From Bacteroidota bacterium (GTDB lineage Bacteria; Bacteroidota; Bacteroidia; Chitinophagales; Chitinophagaceae), in contig JADJZY010000037.1 of NCBI GenBank assembly GCA_016715505.1, positions 1-64,000 of the forward strand: DNA of 64,000 nt, given 5' to 3'. A program made the translations under genes and the position numbers. This document shows, piece after piece, positions 10,485 to 21,800 of the stretch (its first letter is position 1; each line of letters opens with the position of its first letter). The notes below the pieces were generated by a model. It had not been told where the DNA came from and ran no database searches. It was given only the letters and a program-made list of their open reading frames with translations.

Positions 10485-11812
10485 TCAATTTTCTCTTTTT
10501 AAAGAAATATTTTCATCGCCCTTTTGATAAGGTAAATAACTAATAATCAATTGAAACATTTCGTCGGTTGTTTTCATACTTCCATTGTTATCGCGTATCG
10601 TTTGTGGAGGATGAAAAGGATTCAAAGGGTTTTCAGGGGTATTATCAAATACACCTTCCATCACAATAGTCGACCCTGCTGGTATATGTAACATTTTGGG
10701 AAAGGTATAAAAATACTGCCAGTTAAAATCCCATCTGGGTATAGATATCATTCGGATAGTGTCTCCATCTGGTTTGAGTGCATAGGCTTTAAAACTTTTA
10801 CCCAACAAATGCATATGAGGATTTATGGTAAGCACCGAAATATCATTGGGCAAAGTATACCTGCTGTAATGTGTTTGCACCTTATTGGGCAAAAGTACAA
10901 GGGGCGGTTCAATACCGGAAACCCCCAATGTTCCCATTTGAAACTCTTTGATGGGTCGTTGAGGAGGAACACGGGCATAAAAAATATGAATAAAACTACT
11001 ATCCCAGGTTTCTTCCACTGAAGGTCCATAATGCAGGTCGGCCAATAAAAATGCATTCTTTTGATGAATCTTCCACCCACCAATACCATCCGGATATTGC
11101 TGGGCAATAACACCCGGTAAATAATTAACCACCGATTTAACCAAAGTTGGATATGAGCCATCATCGTGCAAAATGCCAATATTTTTATAGGCCAGTCCAA
11201 TGGTACTATCCAGTTTCATATCAGAAACATAAGCTCCATCGTTGACATTCTTTTTAAGGTCTGTTTCAAATCGAACCATATCACCGTTCACATGATGAAC
11301 GACTTTCGTGTTACCCGGTACAAATTCAACAGCACGAATAAAAGAATCCTTTGGAACTTCAAAAGGAACCTTGATAAGCAAAAATCGATCTTCATAATTG
11401 CCGGGTATAAAAATTGGTTTAACCGGTATAGTCAGATCAGGCTTCCCTAAAAAGGAAGAAGAATAATAGGTTGGCAAGGCAGGAATTTTGCTACTATCAC
11501 CAATCGGACATTTATCTTCCACCCATCGTTGTATCCATTGAATTTCTTGTTCTGTTAAAATATTTTGACCCAAAAACTCCGTATAATGAGGATCTGCCGG
11601 CCAGGGAGGCATCAAACGATTTTGAACGGTAAATAAAATTTTCTCCGCATTGGAGCGGACATCCTCATAGGTCGTTAAGCTAAAATGCGCAATTTGTCCG
11701 GGCGATGACAAGGTGTACAAGTTCGGTGAATAATTGGCGCAATATGTGTGGCATAATCAGGATGTAATACTTCGCTTTGACACGAAACAAGCAGCATGAA
11801 TAAAAGTGACAT
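10485..11812 (-). CDS. Haem-c lipoprotein with copper type II monooxygenase-like C-terminal region, one frameshift
   Basis: The N-terminus at ATG 11812 reads MSLLFMLLVSCQSEV, a lipoprotein signal with Cys 11, followed by a CTPCH haem-c motif near residue 35. A G appears to be missing near 11703 (CGCCCGGACAA where CCGGG is needed), after which the frame runs uninterrupted to 10485. The rest contains VHHVNGD and NPHMHLLGKSF, histidine motifs seen in Bacteroidota proteins annotated as cytochrome c or ascorbate-dependent monooxygenase-like. Total length is about 440 residues. I infer an outer-membrane or periplasmic redox protein; the substrate is unknown. It starts 8 bp after the yihY stop, so it is in the same operon. 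Confidence 0.7.
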
Positions 11813-11819
11813 AATACCC

Positions 11820-12803
11820 CTACACTTCATAGTCCCGAGTTGTTTCTGTTTTTAACGACTTTCCGGATTTACTTTTTCGGTTGACAATGATACTGGCGTT
11901 TAGTTCAAAACCAATCAACAATACCTGTGCAACCAGATTAATCCAAACCATAAAAAATATTAAAGTCCCAATTGAACCATAAATTTTATCGTAATGGACC
12001 AGATTATTTACAGCCCAGAAAAAAACAATGGTTATAATACTGATCAATACTGTGGATGTAATGGCACCCGGACTAAATACTTTGAGTTTATTAACCGTCG
12101 CTGTGCCATATTTAAAGGTAAATGAGATGGTCAACAGGCACATAAAAAAAATGACTAAATACGCTATGAGTTTCAATACGATATTTTTTTTCAGAAAAGC
12201 AAAGCCCAACCAGGTAAAGAGCCATGATTGAAATAACATCACCAAAAGAGTGAAAATAAAAACGACCACCAGAAAGAAAGTTAATAAAATTGCAACACCT
12301 CTTTGTTTGAGCCAATGACGACGCCTAAACCCCGGCAAACGCGTTTCAAAGGTATTGAGTAATCCCATCATCCCATTGGAGGAGTAATAAATGGTCAGTA
12401 GGACTGAGAATGAAAGCAACACATTTTTTTTATGGGTGATAAAATCACGAATCACCAAATTTACCTTTTGCTGCATATCTGGTGTTGGGGCCAATAATAC
12501 CAACATATCATTCAACATGTCGATGATTTTTTGTTCAGGCAATGGCAAATATGGAATAAGACTAAAAAAGAAAAGCAACAAGGGAGGCAAAGCCATCAGG
12601 AATGAAAAAGATATGGCACTGGCTTTACTATAAAAGCGGTTTGAGAAAATTTGCTTTCGAAAGAAATTTAATGAATCGAACAAGGAAACTCCTTCAAATC
12701 CGGGTAGAGAAATTTTCCGCAACCACCCTATCAGGGCTGTTACAGGCCGGGAACGAAGAATATGTAGTTCAAGACGGGTCAAGATGCCGTAAAAATAAGG
12801 CAT
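11820..12803 (-). CDS. YihY/BrkB family inner-membrane protein
   Basis: Family members are integral membrane proteins of unknown transport or assembly role, once misassigned as RNase BN. The 327 residues show about six hydrophobic helices (for example AISFSFLMALPPLLLFFFSL, GVAILLTFFLVVVFIFTLLV and AITSTVLISIITIVFFWAVN) and the family motif region IYGSIGTLIFFMVWINL. I chose ATG 12803 (MPYFYGILTRL) because the longer open frame to 12920 would run through the terminator hairpin at 12844-12872. It heads an apparent operon with the haem-c lipoprotein and the LprI-like gene. Confidence 0.9.
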   Translation of the reverse strand: MPYFYGILTRLELHILRSRPVTALIGWLRKISLPGFEGVSLFDSLNFFRKQIFSNRFYSKASAISFSFLMALPPLLLFFFSLIPYLPLPEQKIIDMLNDMLVLLAPTPDMQQKVNLVIRDFITHKKNVLLSFSVLLTIYYSSNGMMGLLNTFETRLPGFRRRHWLKQRGVAILLTFFLVVVFIFTLLVMLFQSWLFTWLGFAFLKKNIVLKLIAYLVIFFMCLLTISFTFKYGTATVNKLKVFSPGAITSTVLISIITIVFFWAVNNLVHYDKIYGSIGTLIFFMVWINLVAQVLLIGFELNASIIVNRKSKSGKSLKTETTRDYEV

Positions 12804-12843
12804 AATCGATGAAATTATTTTTGCAGCATAAATTATTGAAATT

Positions 12844-12872
12844 AAAAAAGGCTTGCGATGAACACAAGCCTT
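12844..12872 (-). terminator. Rho-independent terminator of the S74 chaperone gene
   Basis: On the minus strand AAGGCTTG, a 9-base loop and CAAGCCTT are followed by six Ts. It lies about 60 bp beyond the stop at 12934, and its position also rules out an upstream start for yihY. Confidence 0.85.
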
Positions 12873-12933
12873 GTGATTAGGGATAGAAGAGCACCCCATA
12901 TCATGCCAAACAAAAATCAATATATGATGGATA

Positions 12934-15440
12934 TTATTTCTTCTCCATTTTTTCCATCAACATTCTATTCTGCTCCTTAAGTAATTCAATTTCCTTTTTC
13001 TGTTCCTGAATCATTTTGTTCAATTCCTGAATGGCATTTATTTCTGCCACAAGAATAGCATGGGTATTCAAATTCAGGTAACCATCTTCATCCTTTCCAA
13101 CGCTTTCAGGAAATACCTGTTGTACATCCTGCGCGCTAAAACCAACATACTCCGTTTGCAATACCTCATCAGAAAAAGTTCTTTGATCGGTATTTTTGTA
13201 CTGATAACGAATCGGTTTCAGTTGAAGAATTTCTGACAATCCCTTGGAATATGCACCGTGAATGTTTTTAAGTCTGGCATCACTGGTAATGGTCCATGTA
13301 TTGGTACCCGGTTTTCGCCCCTGATCTAAGCTTAATTCAAATAATCCACCCGGGGTACTGGTCCCAATTCCAACTCTACCCAAACTATCAATTACCATGC
13401 GGGTTTGATTACCATTGACCCGAAATTGAAGACCATCCTGAACAGTCATCCCATTAAAAATAATTCCACCATCAGCAGAACTTGTTGTATTGCCAAAAAT
13501 AATTCCTGCTTCGGAAGTTGATCCATGCAATAAACTCAAGTAATTAGTAAAATTGTGTTCAACCACCAACTGACTATTTGTAATGGGCGTTACATTTGCA
13601 TTACCATTGCGAATATGAAATCGCGAAAGTGGTGCGGCTACTCCGATTCCAACTTTTCCCGAACTATCAATAACCATGCGGCTTTGGTTTTTATGACAAC
13701 GAAAAGAAAGTCCACTTGGAAGAGTGCTGGAATTGTAAATCATTCCTCCATCTGCAGCATTAATGTTATTTGCAAAAAGCAAACCTGTTTCACTATAATT
13801 CGTAATCATGGATAAATAATGTGGGCCATAATTTTCAAGAACCAATGAAGAATTAATATTTGGCGTAATGGTAGTTTGAGTTATCGCTACGTGCAATTTA
13901 CCATCCGGGGTCATGGCTCCAATGCCCACTTTACCGGTATTCGTGTTAAATACATCAGTTCCATTTAATGACCAATGTCCTGAACTCGGTGTTTCCCAAG
14001 TACCAACTCCCGTAGAACTCGAAGTCAATACCTTACCCGCACCAGGTGAACCTCCCGAAATTTTGATTTGTCCTGCTACATCTAATTTAACAGCAGGAGT
14101 GCTTGTACCGATCCCGACATTACCCGTATTCCCATTTGACAAGTCGGTACCATTCACAACCCAATTTGAACCGCCACCACTTGAGGGTGTCTGCCAGGTA
14201 GCTAAACCAACAGCATTTGAAGTCAATACCTTTCCGACTCCCGGTGATCCGCCGGAAATTTTGATTTGACCATTTACGTCTAGTTTTGTTTGCGGTGTAG
14301 TTGTTCCAAATCCAAAATTTCCCATGGTATCAATGGTCATTTCGATAGAACTTTTCGTACCTATTTGCAATTTCCCGGATTCAATATTAAAAATTTGTGC
14401 ATCCAAACCTGTTTGCTGGATAACAAGACCGTCAAAAGCGGAATGACCGGTGGTATTGTTCGTCAAACGCAAGTCAATATTACTTCCATCTGTGTTATTA
14501 AAATGTACTCGGCCAGCGGGGGCAGCATTTCCACCAATACCTACATTCTCCGTAAGAAAATCTGCATGAAATTTTAACTTACTGGTTCCTCCTTTAAATA
14601 AACTAATCCCAATATTTCCCCCTGAACTGATTAAAAAGCGTCCTAATCCATCCCCTGATGTAACACCGTTATTACCAAAGGCCAATAAGTTACCCAGAGG
14701 ATATAAACTAGGCAAACCAGCATAAGAGCCAGTATAATTACTGCCATATTTGGTAAATGTGGCGTAATTCGCTGCCCCATCGCTATACATTGTAAATCGG
14801 CCAGCGCCTGTTGCGCTTTGGTTTTGCATACGCATCAATTCCTGTACCGAAGCAGATGAAACGTTAACATGAACCTTTGCTGTTGTAGCTGGTGTACTGG
14901 TACCAATGCCAATATTGGTTCCGTTATCATATATCTGCGAATTTATTTCCGCTGAACTACTTCCACTGGCGTTAAACTTCGATAAATAGTTTTGGGTACC
15001 TGCACGTTGGTTGGGCATGGTCGATTTCGCCATCCCGGCTTTATCGGCGTAAAAAGCATAAGGCACACTCAATAACTGGGTTGTTCCGGCTGTTTGAATT
15101 GATTGGCGCCCAGCGGATCAATCATCACTTGAATGTATTTATTTGCCCAATTCCCATTTCACATCATTGAGCTGATTGACCTGAGATTTCCCCGGCCAAT
15201 TTGCAAAGTGTATAATCCAAATTCATTTGTGAGGACTTCCCGTATTTCGCTATACTCAACCTGAGTCCCATCAGGATCGGTACAAATCATAATTTTTAAC
15301 GACAATTTCTGTTGCGAAAGTGGCTTGCCTTTTGAATCACGCGCTATACCTTGATAATTCATGGCTCCGGGAGCTTGTGCCAGAAGAATATGGGTGGATA
15401 ATAAGGTCAATAAAAAGCCTAAAATAATTTTAATCTTCAT
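12934..15440 (-). CDS. Secreted tail-fibre-like protein with S74 intramolecular chaperone C-terminus, frameshifted near its N-terminus
   Basis: The signal peptide MKIKIILGFLLTLLSTHILL starts at 15440 and leads into the Bacteroidota-type head domain (APGAMNYQGIARDSKGKPLS ... FGLYTLQIGRG). Frames break between about 15190 and 15075, then a 712-residue frame begins with SVPYAFYADKAG. The body repeats NVGIGTSTP-like units (at least eight), typical of trimeric fibre shafts. The C-terminus has SDARLKNIHGAYSKGL and YVGFSAQDVQQVFPESV, the S74 endosialidase-type chaperone, ending in a coiled coil (QEQKKEIELLKEQNRMLMEK). In that family the chaperone drives trimerisation and cuts itself off at the conserved SD site. 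There is no T9SS tail. Total about 835 residues. Confidence 0.85.
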
Positions 15441-15724
15441 GTTTGTTCTTTTATGTGATAAATAATTTCTGAAACAAATTTGAATTGAAAACCAACCTTA
15501 AAATGGGTAAGTTCGTTGAAGTCCCCTCTGCATTAACCAATGCCTATTTTAAAAGTGTATTTGTTTTGGGCACCTCCAAATTTGTTCCTAACCCGAAAAA
15601 AAAATCCTGCATTTACAGCCCAATACCTATCACTTATTAATTTATACCGAAGTTTCACCCTTGAAATTTGTTCACCCACCGCACAAATTCTAATTTTCAG
15701 CCCCGGCCTTCGTCCTATATACAC

Positions 15725-17510
15725 ATGATGACACTCAAATTCTCTTTTTTCACTTTTTCATACCCAAGTATTTTACTGTTTTTGGTATTATTCTCGTGTT
15801 TCAATGTGAATGCCCAAAATCCATGTCAATGTGATAGTTTGCAAAAAAATACCCGCTTTTGTGAATACCTGAAATTAAAGGAAAAGTATCAAAAAGCCCT
15901 TTCCGAAAATGAGTTTGAACGTGCTCTTGAGACAATCAAAGAGGCTGAAAATGTTTTACAAAAGAGCCCTTGTTATGCACAAGAAGAACTTGAACTTCGA
16001 AAAACTGAGGGCAAAATTTATGAATACCAATCAGATTACCCCAAAGCCATTTCCATTTTTCTGAAGGTATTGGATTTGAGTAAGGAGCAAAAAAATAAAT
16101 ATGAGGAAGCAAGTACATATCTCGATTTATCCAACTTATTTAATCGAAACAAGGAGTCAGGAAAAGGCATCCAATATGCTTCCATGGCGATGAAGGTGAT
16201 TGAAAACATGGTCTTATCTGATATTCAACCTGTATTGCTCAATAATTTAAGTAGTCGATACTTTTTTCATTTTCAGGACTCCAAATTGGCTCCATACCGG
16301 GATACCGCTGAAATGTGGACCAATAAAGCCTTACAATTATCTATTCAAATGAAAGACAGCCCACAGCAAATTAGGGCATATAATAAATTAGGTGCAATAT
16401 CCGATAGCAGAGGCAATACCCAGGACGGCCTGAAATATGCAGATTTAACCTTGACCATTGCAAGAGCAAGTAGTAAACCGGAACAACTCATTTCAATTTA
16501 TGGGGATAAAGGTTATTATTTACTGAAACTGAAAAATTATCAATCGGCGCGACTAAATGCGGATACTTCCTTGCAATATGCCTTGCGTGTGAATTATCTG
16601 CCTCTTATTATCAATGCCTATTCCCTGATTTACGAAATCGAAAAATCGGCCGGTAGATATCAACAAGCTCTCATGGCGAGCGATACGGTAAAATTGCTCA
16701 GTGATAGTTTATTTAATCAGGAAAAAACCGAAACCATCCATCAATTGGAGCAACTTTATAATCAGGCAAAAAATGAACAAAAAATTCAAGCATTGAGTAA
16801 TCAGAAAAAGGTATTGACTCTTTCTTTGGTTGCTCTCCTGGCCCTCATTACCATGGTCATCTTGATTATTCGACAACGCAATTTAAAACGAAGAGAAAAA
16901 GAACTGATTACCGAGCAACGTCTGAATCGTGCCAGAATCAATCCTCATTTTTTCTTTAATGCGCTCGGATCATTACAAGCAGCTGTTGTGCAATCGGATG
17001 ATAAACGTTATCTCGCTTCATATATTTCAAAATTTAGTAAAATCATGCGGGAATCTCTCGAAAGCACTTATCATGATTATGTACCCTTACAATCCGAACT
17101 TGAATTTCTGGAACGATATTTGGAGTTGCAATTGATGCGTTTTCCCGGATTATTTCAGATTGAATGGAAAATTTCCAATGAATTGGATACTGAGGAATGT
17201 ATGGTACCTTCCATGTTGATTCAACCCATCATTGAGAACAGCATTGAACACGGCTTTAAAACCAAAGACCCAAATAACAAATTAAGTATCATCATTGAAA
17301 AGCAATCATCACAGTTAATGATACAGGTTCGGGATAATGGTGTCGGAATGGGCAATAGTCAAAAATCAGAAAAACATATCAGCAGAGCCAATCAAATTTT
17401 ACATGACCAGGCTTTTCCTGTTAAACAAAAAATTTAATGTCAAAGCAAGCCATGAAATCATCAATCATCCAGATGGAGGCGTGCTTGCAAATATTCAACT
17501 CCCTATTTAA
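15725..17510 (+). CDS. TPR-containing sensor histidine kinase of the LytS/His_kinase type, one frameshift near the end
   Basis: Start ATG 15725 gives signal sequence MMTLKFSFFTFSYPSILLFL, chosen over an upstream frame start because the export signal begins here. Tetratricopeptide-like helices fill ~60-340, one membrane helix (VLTLSLVALLALITMVILII) sits at ~370, then the His_kinase box RINPHFFFNALGSL with its phospho-acceptor His, and the ATP-binding N/G boxes (IIENSIEHGF, DNGVGMG). A frame change near 17415 replaces the normal tail; the shifted frame LFLLNKKFNVKASHEIINHP runs to a stop at 17510. It is followed 22 bp later by its LytTR partner, which makes a classic pair. The sensed signal is unknown. 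Confidence 0.85.
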
Positions 17511-17532
17511 TCACTACTGATATTCAAGAAGC

Positions 17533-18279
17533 ATGAAAATACTCATCATCGATAATGAACCGGACTTAAGAAAAGTATTAAGACAACTATTGGTTTTGTC
17601 GGGCACACCTGATTTACAAATTGAAGAAGCAGAAGGAGTTCAAACTGGATTACAAGCCATACGAAATTTTGTTCCAGATATTGTTTTCTTAGATATTGAA
17701 ATGAATGATGGAACGGGCTTTGACCTCCTTCAACAAATCGGGCAGTCAGATTTTCAATTAATTGTTACCACGGCTCATGATTCTTATGCGATCAGGGCAT
17801 TTAAATTTAGCGCTATCGATTTCCTGCTTAAACCTATCGATCCGGATGATCTTCAAACGAGTCTGCAAAAGGCAATGGACAATCTCCATAAAAATGATTT
17901 GAAATTACAGTTACAGGTATTGATGCATCAGATTAGTAGCAGCACCGATGGCAATAAAAAAATTGTTTTGAATGATAAACGGAATACCTATTTCGTAAAG
18001 CTCAGTGATATTTTATACTGCGAGGCAGAAAGCACCTATACCAAATTTCATTTCTTAACTGAGAATACAATTGTGGTATCGAAAAATTTGAAGGAATATG
18101 ATGAAATGTTGGAACCTTATGGTTTTATTCGTACCCACCATTCCTATTTGGTGAATGCCCATAAAATTAAATTACTCGATAAAAAAGATGGTGGTATGTT
18201 AATCCTCGAAGGGGGTAGTCAGGTGCCTGTAAGTCAACGCAAAAAAGATGTGATTAAAGATTGGTTAGAGAAGAATTAG
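17533..18279 (+). CDS. LytTR-family response regulator
   Basis: Receiver domain ~1-120 has acidic residues near the start (IIDNEPD) and the phosphorylation site in VFLDIEMNDG; the Thr/Ser and Lys positions are in VTTAHDSYA and FLLKPID. The LytTR DNA-binding domain is at ~145-245 (KIVLNDKRNTYFVKL, HHSYLVNAHKI). Length 248 is normal. It is the cognate partner of the kinase just upstream. LytTR domains bind pairs of direct repeats about 21 bp apart, and such repeats lie downstream at 18528-18578, before the T9SS giant gene, which makes that gene a candidate target. Confidence 0.92.
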   Translation: MKILIIDNEPDLRKVLRQLLVLSGTPDLQIEEAEGVQTGLQAIRNFVPDIVFLDIEMNDGTGFDLLQQIGQSDFQLIVTTAHDSYAIRAFKFSAIDFLLKPIDPDDLQTSLQKAMDNLHKNDLKLQLQVLMHQISSSTDGNKKIVLNDKRNTYFVKLSDILYCEAESTYTKFHFLTENTIVVSKNLKEYDEMLEPYGFIRTHHSYLVNAHKIKLLDKKDGGMLILEGGSQVPVSQRKKDVIKDWLEKN

Positions 18280-18343
18280 TTTCTCATTCAAAAATATTTC
18301 AAAGGGCCTTCTAGTCAATAAAAAAGTATGTTTGAAAGTACAG

Positions 18344-18393
18344 CTTTTTACCCCTGGGTTAAAAGTAAGAACCGGAAACATTGCTGCTTCCGG
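18344..18393 (+). terminator. Two adjacent hairpins after the LytTR gene
   Basis: CTTTTTACCC/GGGTTAAAAG (18344-18365, one internal mismatch) is followed by CCGGAA/TTCCGG (18372-18393, loop of 10). They lie 65 bp past the regulator stop. The lack of a strong T-run makes termination uncertain; a leader structure for the downstream small frame is an alternative. Confidence 0.45.
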
Positions 18394-18527
18394 CTCTACT
18401 AACAATACACCTATACACAAATGAAACACAATTGTAAAAACCATATCCTTTCAAGAGGCTTTACCGCTGTGATTTCTTTGACGATTCAAATATCCAACGC
18501 TTTTATCAATCCTCATTTTGCAATTGT

Positions 18528-18578
18528 ATAAGTGTTTGCACTAAATGAATAAGTGTTTGAAGCCAAATGATAAAGTGG
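18528..18578 (+). promoter_or_regulatory. Candidate LytTR operator: three direct repeats with 21-bp spacing
   Basis: ATAAGTGTTTG starts at 18528 and again at 18549, and a degenerate ATAAAGTGG starts at 18570, giving exact 21-bp steps. AAATGA follows each of the first two. LytTR regulators such as AgrA and AlgR are known to bind direct repeats on one DNA face about two helical turns apart. The site lies between a LytTR gene and a large secreted-protein gene. Binding is inferred, not shown. Confidence 0.5.
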
Positions 18579-18631
18579 CAAAATCCTGGGTTTAATTTCT
18601 TCTAATTGCTACCTTGGGCGAACTAGAACTC

Positions 18632-18652
18632 AAAGTGGTCTTTTACCACTTT
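18632..18652 (+). other. Hairpin AAAGTGGT/ACCACTTT
   Basis: An 8-bp perfect stem with a 5-base loop, 150 bp upstream of the T9SS giant gene. AAAGTGG also occurs in the last of the 21-bp repeats, so it could be an inverted regulator site as well as an RNA hairpin. Confidence 0.4.
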
Positions 18653-18801
18653 CATATTATGTTTTTATATAATACTCAAACTACTGATACAAAGATTACA
18701 ATGTATCTCATATAGAATTTTAAGCTATGGAAAATCTTTGGCCCTGAATTTGGACTCCCATCTGGTCATTCTCTTACAGAAACACCAATAACCAAATGCA
18801 C

Positions 18802-21800
18802 ATGAACAAATTTTCCATTTTGACCGTCTTCATAACCTTGTTTCTTTTTAGTTTTCAATGGTCTTTCGGGCAAGTCATCAAACCATTTGCCGTGCGATAT
18901 CAGGCCACACAAAAAGGAGGAATTGTCTTTTTGGCCAATTCGGCAGTCAGTTGTAACGCAAACCCACCTTTTGCTGGTGGAGCATGTCAAACCGGTACAA
19001 GTCAAAACCCTCCATCAGGGAGTTATATCAACAATAGTTACAATGCCGCCTATGTAGATATAGATGGCAGTTCCGGTACATTTCAAAGTTCAAGTGATAG
19101 CCTGAATCTGAATGCCTGTTCGCAAATTTCATGGGCCGGACTTTATTGGGAGGCAATGGGACAGCCACTCAGGGAAATGCCAATGTTAAATTAAAAGTCA
19201 ATAATAATGCCTATCAAACCATCGTTGCGGATGAAAAATTAACCAATACCACGGGTTATGTATCCTATCATAATTTCAAAAATATTACCAATATTGTCAA
19301 AGCTGCCGGAACGAATGCCCGCTTCACAGTGGCTGATATTCCGATGGATGGTATTGGAACCAGCAATAAATGGGCGAACTGGCTCATCGTAGTGGTTTAT
19401 GGCAATGAGTTGGAAACGATGAAACAACTCACCGTTTTTGATGGTTTATCCAATGTCAGTTCTTCGCCGGTGAATGTGACTATTTCCGGTTTTCTCACGC
19501 CTCCAACCGGGCCGGTCAACTTTGAAATTGGGAATTTTACCCATGATGGTGATCGAGGAAGTACCGGTGATCAAATGCTTTGGTTGGGCACCTCTCTTTC
19601 CTATATCAATATCAATAATGGATTGAATCCAAGTAATGATGTTATGAATGGAACTGTTTCAAATAAAGGAGTGCTTTCTCCATATCGAATACCCAACCTG
19701 AATAATTCTGCCGCATTAGATGCCGATATTTTTGCCCCAAACAATGCCACTAAAAATTTCCTGAACAATAGTCAAACTTCAGCTACTTTTCGGTTGACCA
19801 CCGGAGGGGATGTTTACCTCACACAAACATTAACCACGGCTATTGATGTATTTGAGCCCGATGTTCGGGTCGATAAAAAAGTTTTCGATAGTCAGGGCAA
19901 TTCAGCTTATATGGCCACCATCAATCCCGGCGATACCCTCACATATTTCATTACATATAAAAATATTGGTTCAGATACTTCCATCAATAGTTTTATTTCT
20001 GATACCCTTGATGAGAATTGTACTTATGTTCCTAATTCCATGGCTATTGTCTCAGGACCCAATGCTGGTGCTAAATCCGATGCCGCAGGTGATGATCAAG
20101 CCACTTATTTTTCTGCAAATAATACCCTTCGCTTTAATGTGGGTTTGAATGCCACAGCAGCTAGTGGCGGAAAAGTATCTTATTCTCCTACTGGTGCTGA
20201 TAGTACAACCGTTCGATTTAAAGTGGTTGCATCCGGCGATTGTTATTTGCTGAAATGTGACAACCAAATCAACAATACCGCAAGGGCTCATTTTACGGGA
20301 AAAATTTCCGGGAATTCCTACATTGTAGGAAGTAATCCTGCAGCCTTTGATTCCTTCGGATGTCCTGTTTCCGGTTCAACCAGCACCTTTATCAATGTAG
20401 CTGCGGTGACTTGCACCTACCCGGGAGATACCAGTGTTCAATTTTGCAGTAATGACATCCCTGCCTTTAATCAATTTCTGGCCCAAGCCGAATACAATCA
20501 ATATTTCGATGATTTGTTCCAATCAGTAAGCAGCCCAACAATGAGCGGAACCTATCATGCCATTCGAACAGCCTATCCGGGTTGTACAGATACCATCGAT
20601 ATTTTTGTAACTATTGAAAATGCCGCCAATGCAGGTATCGATATTGCCGATACCATTTGCTCGAATCATCCCGGATTGGATCTCAATACCATTCTAAGCG
20701 GTGCTCAAGCCGGCGGAACCTGGAGCCGTTTATCAGGAACCGGAGGAGCTTTCAACAACACCAGTGGTTTATTTGAGCCTCTCAACTCAAGCGGCAGCAG
20801 CACATTTCGTTATATTGTTGATGCCAATGCCCCTTGTACGCCGGATACCTCAATTGTCAGTATTTATCTCAATCAACCATCTGCCAGTACAACGAATGTT
20901 TCAGTTTGCAGCAACTTTTTACCTTATGCATGGAATAGCAACAATTATTCTACGGCAGGAACCTATACCTTCAGCACGACAAATGCAGCTGGCTGTGACA
21001 GCATAGCCACACTGGTACTGAGTGTCGCACCCAATGATAGTACAACTTTTGCCGATACCGTTTGTACCCATGATTTACCGTATTCCTGGAATGGAAATTT
21101 TTACTCCGTGGCAGGCAGTTATTTTTACACCTCTTTGAACACGCAGGGTTGTGATAGTGTATCCGAACTTATATTAAGTGTAACTCCTTCCAATACTCCA
21201 CAAATCAATCCTTACCCGAATGCCAATGTATGTTTGGGACAAAATATTGAATTACAAGTAAATACTTCAGCATCTGCGACCATTCGATGGACTACACCCG
21301 CTGGCTTTAATGGCAGTATAAATCAGCCAGCGCCCGGACATTCAGTTCTATCCATTGATGAGTTACAGCCAGCTCAAAATGGCTTGTATACAGTTACCCT
21401 GAGTGGAATAGATTGTGCCTTACCAGCAACTTTTGATTTGCAGGCCGGGCAAAAACCAAACATCAATTTTATCAGCACCTCTTGCGTTTCAAACAACGGA
21501 CAAATCAGCGTGAATGCCAGTGGAAATAATCTTGAATATGCAGTGAACGGCGGCGCATTTCAATCGTCTCCTGTTTTAAGCACTGCACCGGGATCTTTGT
21601 TTGTAGTAGCTGTGCGTGAACAGAATGGTTCTTGTATCAATTTCTACGACGGCCAATGTGTTTACTGCCCGAGTTCATTAGGATGTTCTGCGAAACCAAA
21701 AGATTCATTGGTTAGTCCGAGCGAAGTTTGTGGCAATGCGGCTATCAATCTGAGCAATTATTTTCAAAATGCAAACACGGTAGATTTTATCAGTAGTGGT

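Larger units (their letters stand above)
18280..18801. other. Structured 520-bp intergenic region before the T9SS giant gene
   Basis: This gap holds two consecutive hairpins (18344-18393), a possible 36-codon open frame (18421-18531) starting MKHNCKNHILSRGFTAVISL, three 21-bp-spaced direct repeats (18528-18578), and another hairpin (18632-18652). The small frame could encode a short exported peptide but has no recognisable family. I found no clean TAnnTTTG box. Confidence 0.6.

Noticed and set aside
12391..12805. Plus-strand frames opposite yihY
   Set aside because: Shadows of a well-supported membrane protein gene with no family features of their own.
12804..12920. N-terminal extension of the YihY protein
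   Set aside because: The open frame continues upstream but would cross the terminator of the previous gene, and the extra residues do not resemble YihY.
13913..14269. Plus-strand frame rich in Pro/Thr (PTLPVF repeats)
   Set aside because: Antisense of the GIGTSTP repeats of the fibre gene; its repetitiveness is inherited from them.
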